The translations under genes and the position numbers were made by a program. Shown here piece by piece: positions 34,315 through 41,452 of a DNA stretch of 64,000 nt (positions are counted from its first letter, which is position 1; every line of letters begins with the position of its first letter). Source of the stretch: Streptomyces sp. TG1A-60 (GTDB lineage: Bacteria > Actinomycetota > Actinomycetes > Streptomycetales > Streptomycetaceae); contig NZ_CP147520.1 in the NCBI RefSeq assembly GCF_037201975.1, positions 5,766,001 through 5,830,000 on the forward strand. Direction: 5' to 3'. A model generated the notes under the pieces. That model did not search any database. It was not told the origin of the DNA and was given only the letters and a program-made list of their open reading frames with translations.

Positions 34315-35283
34315 TTATGAGGGAGTTCCGAATCGTTTCAGGGTGCCCGGCAGACGGGAGCCCAGCGGCGCCATGTCGCCGTCCGCTCCGTGGCGCGCGA
34401 GCAGGTCCAGGGCGAGCCGGCCGCGCCGGACCCGTTCCTTGGCGGTGGCCAGCGTCAGGTCCCGCATGTGGTGCCCGTAGGGGTAGATCCCCGGGGCCTT
34501 CGAGAGGCCGAACTTCAGATAGAGCGGCGCACCGCGCCGGATCAGCTCGGCGACCTCGTACATCCGCACATAGCCGCCGAGGTCGTCGGGGGCCTCGATG
34601 TACATGTCCATCGGGGCGCCGGAGACCCGGCGGATCTCGGTGAGGTGGTCGAGTGTCAGGTCGCTCGGCACGTTGATCGAGTCGCCGCCCAGGTTCTCGT
34701 ACACGGCGTACGCGGTCGGGTTGACCGGACCGATCAGCGCCGACACCTTGAAGGTCGTGCCGGCCGGCAGGATCCCCGCGACACGCGCCCGGTGCAGCGT
34801 CCACAGCACGCCCTCGTCGGCCACGAGAAGGCACTTCACACCCAGCTCGGTCGCGCGGACGGCGTCCTCGACGCACCCGGCGACCGCGTCGTGCCCGCGG
34901 GCCCGCAGCCCGGCGCCCTTGGAGTCGGTACGGGTGGAGGCGCCGATGTCCCACGTGCCGCGCGGGCCGGTGAACAGGCACAGCTCGATGTCGCGCTCGG
35001 CGGTCGCCTCCACCATCTCGGTGATCTCGGCGTCGGTGAGCATCCAGACCCCGCTGCCCTGGCTGATCCGGTGGATCGGCACATCGAGCCGCGAGGCCTC
35101 CTTCAGGACCACGGCCAGCGCCTCGGGCCCCTCGACGGAGGGAACCTCGGTGCGCCAGCGGCCACCGCCGGGGAAGGAGTGCGGCGAGGCGTCGGAGGGG
35201 TCGAGGGCGGGCGCGTTCAGCCCGAGCGCGGCGAGCGCCTGCTCGCCGGGCCGGCGCGGGGCCGGAGCGGGGGTCTCGGTCAC
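34315..35283 (-). CDS. Uncharacterised protein, possible TIM barrel, in the sugar operon
   Basis: 322 residues. I do not recognise a named family with certainty. Alternating beta/alpha pattern suggests a TIM barrel distantly like the peptidase U32 collagenase group: VPIHRISQGSGVWMLTD, IELCLFTGPRGTWDIG, VKCLLVADEGVLWTLHRA, INVPSDLTLDHLTEIR, MDMYIEAPDDLGGYVRM, APLYLKFGLSKAPGIYP. Several Asp, Glu and His at strand ends could be catalytic. There is no signal peptide. It lies between the zinc dehydrogenase and the binding-protein gene on the same strand, so a catabolic role such as an aldolase, epimerase or lyase step is plausible but unproven. Confidence 0.75.
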   Translation of the reverse strand: MTETPAPAPRRPGEQALAALGLNAPALDPSDASPHSFPGGGRWRTEVPSVEGPEALAVVLKEASRLDVPIHRISQGSGVWMLTDAEITEMVEATAERDIELCLFTGPRGTWDIGASTRTDSKGAGLRARGHDAVAGCVEDAVRATELGVKCLLVADEGVLWTLHRARVAGILPAGTTFKVSALIGPVNPTAYAVYENLGGDSINVPSDLTLDHLTEIRRVSGAPMDMYIEAPDDLGGYVRMYEVAELIRRGAPLYLKFGLSKAPGIYPYGHHMRDLTLATAKERVRRGRLALDLLARHGADGDMAPLGSRLPGTLKRFGTPS

Positions 35284-35406
35284 AAGCTGTCCTTCGCATT
35301 CGGTGTTTCGGACGAGGTTCGCGGCTCTGGGTACGGCAGGGCTCTTGGGTGTACGCCGGTACGAAGTCGTCAGGTACCCCGCACCGGCGTACGGCTCAGG
35401 GGTGGG

Positions 35407-36428
35407 TCATGGCCGCAGCAGGACCTTTCCGACCGCCGGGTCACCGGACCCCACCAGCTCGATGGCCCGGTGGAACTCCGCCAGCGGCAGCTCGTGTGTG
35501 ACCAGCGGCAGCGGATCGAGGAGCCCGGCCCCGAAGACCCGCACCGTGTGCGCCCAGGCGTCCGGCGCCGCGCCGAACACGGTGTGCACCTCCAGTTGCC
35601 GTACCACGAGATCCGTCGGGTCGAGCCCGTCCGCGCCCGGCGCCGGGATCCCCGTCAGGACCAGCCGGCCGCCGCGCCGCAGCAGGGCGGCGGCGGTGCG
35701 CGCCGCGTCCGCGGATCCGGCGGTCTCGATGACGACGTCGAAGTCGTCCGGCAGTTCCTCGTCCTTGGTGCGGAAGTCCGTGCCGCCGAACCGCTTCGAC
35801 AGCTCCGCCCGGTCCCGGCGGGTGCCCACGACGAGCAGCTCGGCCGGGGACGCCGCCTTCAGGAACTGAACGGCGAACATCCCCAGCGTCCCGGTGCCCA
35901 CGACGGCGACCCGCTCGCCCGGGACGGCGTTCGCCTTCAGCGCGGCGGCTGCGATGCACGCGGCCGGCTCCAGCAGTGCCGCCGCCGTCAGGTCCGCGTC
36001 GTCCGGCAGAACGTGCAGCAGGCGGGCGGGGAGCGTGAGGGTGGTGGCCATGGCGCCGGGCTGGGTGAACCCGGTCTCCTCGTACCCGGCCGTGCACAGC
36101 GTGGTCTCGCCCGCGTGACAGCGGTCGCACACCTGGCAGTTGCGGAAGCCCTCGCCAACGACCTTGCGGCCTGCAAGACTTGAAGGAACCCCGTCGCCGA
36201 CCGCCGCGACCGTCCCGGACCACTCATGGCCCGGGGTGAGGGGGTAACGGACGTACCCCTCCGGCCGGTTGCCCTGGTAGACCTCGCGGTCGCTGCCGCA
36301 GATCCCCGAGGCGTGCACCTGGACCAGGGCCTCGCCCGCCTCGGGCTGCCGGGGCTCGTGGGGACGAGCCGGTGCTCGCCCGGAGCCTCGATGACGACGG
36401 CGGTGGCCGCGTCGGACGAGGCGGTCAC
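35407..36428 (-). pseudogene. Zinc-dependent alcohol/sugar dehydrogenase with an apparent one-base frameshift
   Basis: MDR-family dehydrogenase. It has GICGSD with the catalytic Cys, TPGHEWSGTV with the His-Glu pair, a structural zinc cluster FRNCQVCDRCHAGETTLC, and the NAD-binding motif VVGTGTLGMFAVQ. The N-terminal 24 residues (from GTG at 36428, GTGA overlap with the dehydratase stop; ...APGEHRLVP) read in one frame and the rest (EPRQPEAGEALVQVHASG...) in another. One extra base in the GGGG run at 36360-36363 joins them into about 340 residues. If intact it would oxidise a sugar to its lactone. Sequencing error and true inactivation are both possible. Confidence 0.8.
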
Positions 36429-37582
36429 TGGGTCCCCTTCGGCTTGCGCTGCTCCCAGCCCTCGGCCCACAGGTCGAACCGGGCCTGCTGCTGCGGGAAC
36501 TCCGCCGCCGCGTCCACGTCCAGCTCGACCCCGAGGCCGGGCTTGTCGGAGAGGTGGAAGTAGCCGTCCACGACCTCCGGCGCCCCGGAGACGACCTTCT
36601 TGATCTCCGCGTCGGCGAAGTCGTTGAAGTGCTCCAGGATCTTGAAGTTCGGGGAGGTGAACCCGACCTGGAGGGAGGCGGCGGTCAGTACCGGCCCGCC
36701 CACGTTGTGCGGCGCGACCAGCACGTAGTGGGTCTCGGCGGTGGCGGCCAGCTTGCGGGTCTCCCAGATGCCGCCGATGTGGCCGACGTCGGGCTGGATG
36801 ATGTCCACGGCCTGGCTCTCGAAGAGCTCCCGGAACTCGATCCGGTCGTGGATCCGCTCACCCGTGGCCACCGGGATGTCGACCTTGGCGGCGACCTTCT
36901 CCAGCGCCTTGAGGTTCTCCGGAGGGCACGGCTCCTCCAGCCACGCGGGCTTGAAGGGCGCCAGGTCCTTGGCCAGCCGCACCGCGGTGGCGGGCGAGAA
37001 CCGGCCGTGCATCTCCAGCATCAGCTCGGCGTCCGGCCCGATGGCGTCGCGCACGGCCTCGATCAGGGAGACCGCGTAGAGGGACTGCTCGTGGTCCAGC
37101 TCGAAGTGGCCGGTGCCGAAGGGGTCGATCTTGAGCGCCTTGTAACCGCGCTCCATGACCCCCTGGGCCGCCTTGTGGTACGCCTCGGGTGTGCGTTCCG
37201 TGGTGTACCAGCCGTTGGCGTACGCCTTGACCCTGTCGGTGACCTTGCCGCCGAGCAACTGCCACACGGGGACCCCGAGGGCCTTGCCCTTGATGTCCCA
37301 GCACGCCATCTCGATCACGGCGATGCCGGACATCACGATCTCGCCGGCCCGCCCGTAGTCGCCGTACTTCATGCGACGGACGAGATCCTCGACAGCGAAC
37401 GGATCCGACCCGAGAATGTGATTGGTCTCTGCCTCGCGGAGATAGCCGAGCAGTGCGTCGGTGTGGCCCAGCATGCGGGTCTCGCCGACGCCGGTGAGTC
37501 CCTCGTCGGTGTGCACCTGGACGTAGGTCAGGTTTCGCCACGGCGTCCCGACCACGTGCGTGCTGATTCCCGTGATGCGCAC
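36425..37582 (-). CDS. Enolase-superfamily sugar-acid dehydratase (mandelate racemase/muconate lactonizing group)
   Basis: 385 residues. The N-terminal capping domain and barrel domain are complete. KALKIDPF gives the KxD pair on strand 2; metal ligands are in MLEMHGRF, WLEEP and ATGERI; the catalytic His is in VAPHNVGGP with GHIGGI before it. This pattern is close to D-galactonate and related aldonate dehydratases, with Glu in the position where galactonate dehydratase has Asp of the DxH motif. GTG at 37582 has GGGAG five bases upstream. It is the first gene of the operon and would convert an aldonate to a 2-keto-3-deoxy sugar acid. Confidence 0.88.
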   Translation of the reverse strand: MRITGISTHVVGTPWRNLTYVQVHTDEGLTGVGETRMLGHTDALLGYLREAETNHILGSDPFAVEDLVRRMKYGDYGRAGEIVMSGIAVIEMACWDIKGKALGVPVWQLLGGKVTDRVKAYANGWYTTERTPEAYHKAAQGVMERGYKALKIDPFGTGHFELDHEQSLYAVSLIEAVRDAIGPDAELMLEMHGRFSPATAVRLAKDLAPFKPAWLEEPCPPENLKALEKVAAKVDIPVATGERIHDRIEFRELFESQAVDIIQPDVGHIGGIWETRKLAATAETHYVLVAPHNVGGPVLTAASLQVGFTSPNFKILEHFNDFADAEIKKVVSGAPEVVDGYFHLSDKPGLGVELDVDAAAEFPQQQARFDLWAEGWEQRKPKGTQ

Positions 37583-37606
37583 GGTACTCCCTGTCCTCTT
37601 CGGTCT

Positions 37607-37634
37607 GTTCGAAATATCGGCACTCGTTCGAAAT
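37607..37634. promoter_or_regulatory. Two GTTCGAAAT half-sites upstream of the dehydratase operon
   Basis: GTTCGAAAT occurs at 37607-37615 and again at 37626-37634 in the same direction, 19 bases apart, just before the enolase-superfamily gene. Its complement ATTTCGAAC is the right half of the site in front of the IclR gene. The expected partner half at the 35-base span is missing, so binding by IclR is only suggested. Confidence 0.4.
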
Positions 37635-37853
37635 GCTGGTCGCGACAGTAAGGACGACCCGGTCGGAGTGTCAATGGGTCGAACGCACAACGGTCTCGGA
37701 GCGACGGGGTGACGGCGGGGGCGGCGCGCGAGTGATCCGGCCTGTCCTCGCCCCGGCGCCCGGTCCCCGGAGCCCCGGTCCACGGGGTTCCTACACAACT
37801 TTCACGGGCCCGCCCGGGAACGTCACCGGTGCGGAACATAATCTTCCGGCGTC

Positions 37854-38570
37854 ATGGATTACTGCCACCCGTGCCAACGGCACCTCAATGGCGCCTTCTC
37901 CTGCTCGGGGTGCGGCGCGTCGGCCGATGAGTGCCGGGCCTATGCGGACTCGCTGTCGGGCGGGGGCGACGCGGCCGTGGACGAACACGACGACACCTCC
38001 GTCGGCGACACCCGGGAGGACGGCGGACGCCGGTCCCGGTCCCGGGGCCGCGGCCGTGCCCGTGACGCGCGGACCGGCCGGCGCGACCGCAAGGCCGCGG
38101 CACACCGGCGTCGGCGCCGACGGGCGCTGATGATCGGGACGGGACTGCTGCTCGCCGCCGGCGGGCTGAGCCTCGCCGAACTCGGTGCGGAGGCGCCGCC
38201 GGCGGACCCGCGCGCCACCACCGTGGACGACGACGCCGACGCGTCCCCCTCGGCCTCGGCGACGGGCGCCGCGAAGCCCGACGGGGAGTCCGCGGACCCG
38301 GCCGACGCCGAGGAGGCCGACGCGTCGCCCGAGGAGTCGGCGTCGCCCTCGGCCTCGGGGTCCGAGAAGCCCGAGCCCGACGCGGACGAGGGCGGGCCCA
38401 CGGACCGCTCGGACTCCAGGGCGACGGCGGACCCCGCCCCCTCGGCTCCCGCGCCGACCTCCGGCCCCGGAGACGCCGGCACCCCGACGGCCGGCCCCAC
38501 CGTGGACCGCCCGACCCCGCGACCGAGCCCCTCGGAGACGTGCACGCGCTTCCTGTGGTGGTGTTCGTAG
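37854..38570 (+). CDS. SCO2400-type protein with N-terminal Cys/His motif and one membrane helix
   Basis: 238 residues. It begins MDYCHPCQRHLNGAFSCSGC, a likely zinc-binding knuckle of four Cys with His. An Arg-rich stretch (HRRRRRRA) comes before one membrane helix (LMIGTGLLLAAGGLSLAELG). The outer part is a long acidic, Ser/Pro/Ala-rich linker ending in TCTRFLWWCS. The layout, with an inside zinc motif, a helix and a disordered outside tail, fits the actinobacterial SCO2400 family. Function unknown. Confidence 0.8.
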   Translation: MDYCHPCQRHLNGAFSCSGCGASADECRAYADSLSGGGDAAVDEHDDTSVGDTREDGGRRSRSRGRGRARDARTGRRDRKAAAHRRRRRRALMIGTGLLLAAGGLSLAELGAEAPPADPRATTVDDDADASPSASATGAAKPDGESADPADAEEADASPEESASPSASGSEKPEPDADEGGPTDRSDSRATADPAPSAPAPTSGPGDAGTPTAGPTVDRPTPRPSPSETCTRFLWWCS

Positions 38571-38812
38571 GGCTCCGGACGCCCTCCCGTGTCACACGTG
38601 TCCATGGCTTGCGCGTCGACTCGGCCACGGTCCGGCCGCCCTGCCCCGCGCCTCGCTGCCAGTCGGTGAACCCCCAGGCCAGAGCCCCCGGATCGGAGTC
38701 CGCGCCCAGGGGCTCGGCCGTGTCACGGCAGGCCGTCACCGCACCTGGCACCGGACGTCGCGTTATTCAACCGTGACGCCTTCCCTGTTGCAGCCCTCTT
38801 GACCGCCGTGAA

Positions 38813-38828
38813 TTGTTAGCGCTCACAA
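38813..38828. promoter_or_regulatory. LacI-family operator
   Basis: TTGTTAGCGCTCACAA is a 16-base near-perfect palindrome centred on the CpG in AGCGCT, the usual core of LacI/GalR-family operators. It lies about 200 bases before the LacI gene and 55 bases before the small ORF. Autoregulation of the LacI-transporter unit is the likely use. Confidence 0.75.
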
Positions 38829-38883
38829 TGACCTCCGCGTTCACCAGTCCACGCCCGAGGTCATCCGAGGAGGTACGAGCGCC

Positions 38884-38949
38884 GTGTCAGCACCGCTCCA
38901 ACTCGCCTTACCAGCGGTTGCCCTGGGACTTTCCGGAATCCCGGTGTGA
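38884..38949 (+). CDS. Possible 21-residue leader peptide or gene remnant
   Basis: GTG at 38884 is preceded by GAGGAGG with good spacing and opens a hydrophobic 21-codon frame (VSAPLQLALPAVALGLSGIPV) ending in TGA. It lies between the LacI operator and the LacI gene. It could be a translated leader, or the N-terminus of a gene lost by deletion. The only evidence is the ribosome site and position. Confidence 0.35.
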   Translation: MSAPLQLALPAVALGLSGIPV

Positions 38950-39020
38950 GGCCGGCGACGCGGAACCATCCGCCCGCAGCACAGGACTTACCGGCAGGCG
39001 ATCGCCAAGGAGGTGCGGCC

Positions 39021-40067
39021 GTGACCCACTCACAGCTCAGGCCGCCCACCATGGCGGACGTGGCACGCCAGGCCGGCGTGTCCCACCAGACCGTGTCCCG
39101 CGTCCTGGGGGACCACCCCAATGTGCGTGAGGAGACACGGGCCAGGGTCCAGCGCGCCATCGAGGAGATGGGCTACCGCCGCAACTCCTCCGCGCGCGCC
39201 CTGGTGACCCGGCGCACCCGCACCCTGGGTGTGGTCGCCTCCAACACCACGCTCTACGGCCCGGCCAGCACGTTGTTCGCGCTGGAGGAGGCGGCACGGG
39301 CCGAGGGGTATCTCGTCTCCACGGTCAGTCTGCGCAGGCTGACCGTCGAGACGCTGTCCGAGGCCCTGGACCACCTCAGCGAGGGCGGTGTGGAGGGGGT
39401 GATCGCCATCGCTCCGCAGCGGTCGGCGGTCAAGGCCCTCGCCGAACTCCGCCAGCCCTTCCCGGTGGTGGCCGTGGGCACAGGCTCCGGCGCGGAGGTC
39501 CCCAGCGCCAACGTGGACCAGCGACTGGGCGCACGGCTGGCCACCGGCCATCTGCTGGCCGCCGGCCACCGTACGGTCTGGCATCTCGCCGGACCCGAGG
39601 ACTGGCAGGAGGCGGCGGACCGTGCGGACGGCTGGCGGGCGACCCTGGAAGAGGCGGGCGTCGAACCGCCGCTGCCGCTGAGGGGTGACTGGAGTCCGTT
39701 GTCGGGCTACCGTGCGGGTCAGGAACTGGCCGGCTGGGTGGGCCGCGGCCTGACAGCCGTCTTCGTGGCCAACGACCAGATGGCACTGGGGGTGCTGCGC
39801 GCGCTGCGGGAGGCGGGCGTACGCACTCCCCAGGACGTCGCGGTGGTCGGCTTCGACGACATCCCGGAGTCGGAGTTCTTCGCCCCGCCGCTCACCACGG
39901 TCCGGCAGGACTTCTCCACGGTGGGCAAGCGGAGCATCGCCCTGCTGCTCGACCTCATCGAGGGCCGGACCCCCTCCGGGACGTCCACCGTCGCCATCGA
40001 ACCCCAGCTCGTCGTCCGCGCCAGTACCTTCCCGTACCACCCTCAACCGGGGACCCCTCCCGGTTGA
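39021..40067 (+). CDS. LacI family transcriptional regulator
   Basis: 348 residues. The helix-turn-helix reads TMADVARQAGVSHQTVSRVLGDHPNV, followed by the hinge YRRNSSARALVTRR and the periplasmic-binding-like effector domain (GVVASNTTLYGP; VFVANDQMALGVLRAL; GFDDIPESEFFAPPLTTV). GTG at 39021 has AAGGAGG eight bases upstream. It lies directly before a furanose-type ABC importer on the same strand, so it probably represses that operon until arabinose or galactose appears. A LacI-type operator lies 200 bases upstream. Confidence 0.92.
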   Translation: MTHSQLRPPTMADVARQAGVSHQTVSRVLGDHPNVREETRARVQRAIEEMGYRRNSSARALVTRRTRTLGVVASNTTLYGPASTLFALEEAARAEGYLVSTVSLRRLTVETLSEALDHLSEGGVEGVIAIAPQRSAVKALAELRQPFPVVAVGTGSGAEVPSANVDQRLGARLATGHLLAAGHRTVWHLAGPEDWQEAADRADGWRATLEEAGVEPPLPLRGDWSPLSGYRAGQELAGWVGRGLTAVFVANDQMALGVLRALREAGVRTPQDVAVVGFDDIPESEFFAPPLTTVRQDFSTVGKRSIALLLDLIEGRTPSGTSTVAIEPQLVVRASTFPYHPQPGTPPG

Positions 40068-40083
40068 CGCGGCACCACCCCAC

Positions 40084-40118
40084 GTTCTCCCTCCCTCAAC
40101 GTGGCCGACATATCGAAC
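40084..40118. promoter_or_regulatory. Near-match to the GTTCG-N25-CGAAC site before ytfQ
   Basis: GTTCT at 40084 and ATATCGAAC ending at 40118 give the same 35-base span as the IclR and GH51 sites, with one mismatch in the left half. It is about 85 bases before the binding-protein start. Weaker than the other two sites. Confidence 0.35.
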
Positions 40119-40203
40119 AATGATCGACAGGTTGGACGTAGTGCGGCCGGCCCATCGAGTACAAACGGTCCATCCCCGGGCCGGCTCTTCAAAGGAGAAA
40201 AAT

Positions 40204-41214
40204 ATGCTCAACAGACGGAACTTCCTCACCGCGGCGGTCGGCGTCGCGGCAGCGACCGGTCTGACGGCCTGCGCCAAGGACGACGGCAGCACGTCCAGCT
40301 CCTCCTCCTCTTCCGACGGCGGTGGCGGCAAGATCACCCTCGGCTTCTCCCAGGTCGGCTCGGAGAGCGGCTGGCGCTCCGCCAACACCGACTCGGTGAA
40401 GTCGGCGGCCAAGGAGGCGGGTTACACCCTCAAGTTCTCCGACGCCCAGCAGAAGCAGGAGAACCAGATCTCCGCGATCCGCAGCTACATCGCGCAGAAG
40501 GTGGACGTCATAGCCTTCTCGCCGGTGGTCGTCACCGGCTGGGACGCGATCCTCAAGGAGGCCAAGGCCGCGAAGATCCCCGTCGTCCTGACCGACCGGT
40601 CCGTCGAGAGCGACGAGTCCCTGTTCGTCACCCTGGTCGGCTCCGACTTCACCGACGAGGGCCGACGCGCCGCCAAGATCCTGGAGAAGGTCCTGGACAA
40701 GGCCGGCCACAAGGGCAAGGTGAAGATCGCCCAGCTGGAGGGCACCACCGGTGCCGCCCCCGCGATCGAGCGCGCCAAGGGCTTCAAGGAGGTCATGGAC
40801 GCGGAGCACAAGGACGACTGGGAGATCGTCGTCAGCCAGACCGGTGACTTCACCCGCGCCGGCGGCAAGCAGGTCATGGCGGCCTTCCTGCAGTCCAACC
40901 CGGACATCAACGTCCTCTACGCGCACAACGACGACATGGGCCTCGGCGCCATCCAGGCCATCGAGGCGGCCGGCAAGAAGCCCGGCAAGGACATCCTGAT
41001 CGTCACGGTCGACGGTGTGAAGGACGGCTTCATCGCCATGTCCGAGGGCAAGATCAACGCGATCGTCGAGTGCAACCCGCTGCTCGGCCCCCAGCTGATG
41101 GAGGTCGTGCAGAAGGTCAAGGACGGCGAGAAGGTCGAGCGCTGGATCAAGACCGAGGAGAGCGACTTCATGCAGGACCAGGCCAAGGACGCCCTCCCGA
41201 CCCGCAAGTACTGA
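40204..41214 (+). CDS. ytfQ: YtfQ-like furanose-binding lipoprotein
   Basis: 336 residues. Signal MLNRRNFLTAAVGVAAATG leads to the lipobox LTAC, so it is a lipoprotein; the RR also fits a Tat motif. The mature part closely follows E. coli YtfQ: LGFSQVGSESGWR, QQKQENQISAIRSYIAQ, FSPVVVTGWD, LEGTTGAAPAIERAKGF, SQTGDFTRAGGKQVM, YAHNDDMGLGAIQAI. YtfQ binds galactofuranose; the nearby arabinofuranosidase makes arabinofuranose another candidate ligand. AAAGGAG lies six bases before ATG at 40204. Confidence 0.93.
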   Translation: MLNRRNFLTAAVGVAAATGLTACAKDDGSTSSSSSSSDGGGGKITLGFSQVGSESGWRSANTDSVKSAAKEAGYTLKFSDAQQKQENQISAIRSYIAQKVDVIAFSPVVVTGWDAILKEAKAAKIPVVLTDRSVESDESLFVTLVGSDFTDEGRRAAKILEKVLDKAGHKGKVKIAQLEGTTGAAPAIERAKGFKEVMDAEHKDDWEIVVSQTGDFTRAGGKQVMAAFLQSNPDINVLYAHNDDMGLGAIQAIEAAGKKPGKDILIVTVDGVKDGFIAMSEGKINAIVECNPLLGPQLMEVVQKVKDGEKVERWIKTEESDFMQDQAKDALPTRKY

Positions 41215-41221
41215 CCCACCG

Positions 41222-41268
41222 GCAGGGAGCCTCCGGCCGGCCGAGATCTCGGTCGGCCGGGCCCCTGC
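41222..41268 (+). terminator. Hairpin between binding-protein and ATPase genes
   Basis: A 14-base palindrome centred on AGATCT (41233-41260) is flanked by GCAGGG/CCCTGC, giving a long stem right after the ytfQ stop. In sugar ABC operons such hairpins usually trim downstream expression and protect the upstream message, so the binding protein is made in excess. Confidence 0.65.
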
Positions 41269-41452
41269 GGGCCTGCAGCGATTCGACTCCATGAGGAGCG
41301 CTGCCGTGACTCCGCCCCGTGTGAGGGCTTCCCACCCGAAGGTTGCGGTCCCAGCCCGAACCGACCCCTTTTGGGGCGGAACGAACACAACACAGCCCAG
41401 GTAAGTGAATTTCCCCCACCGGACGAAGCCGGTGGTCCTCGCTAGGAGACTT

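Larger units (their letters stand above)
38571..39020. other. Regulatory gap before the LacI gene
   Basis: About 450 bases with no full gene. It holds the LacI-type operator at 38813-38828, an AGGAGG at about 38870, the 21-residue ORF at 38884-38949, and a strong AAGGAGG before the LacI GTG. The part 38571-38760 shows nothing I can identify. Confidence 0.6.
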
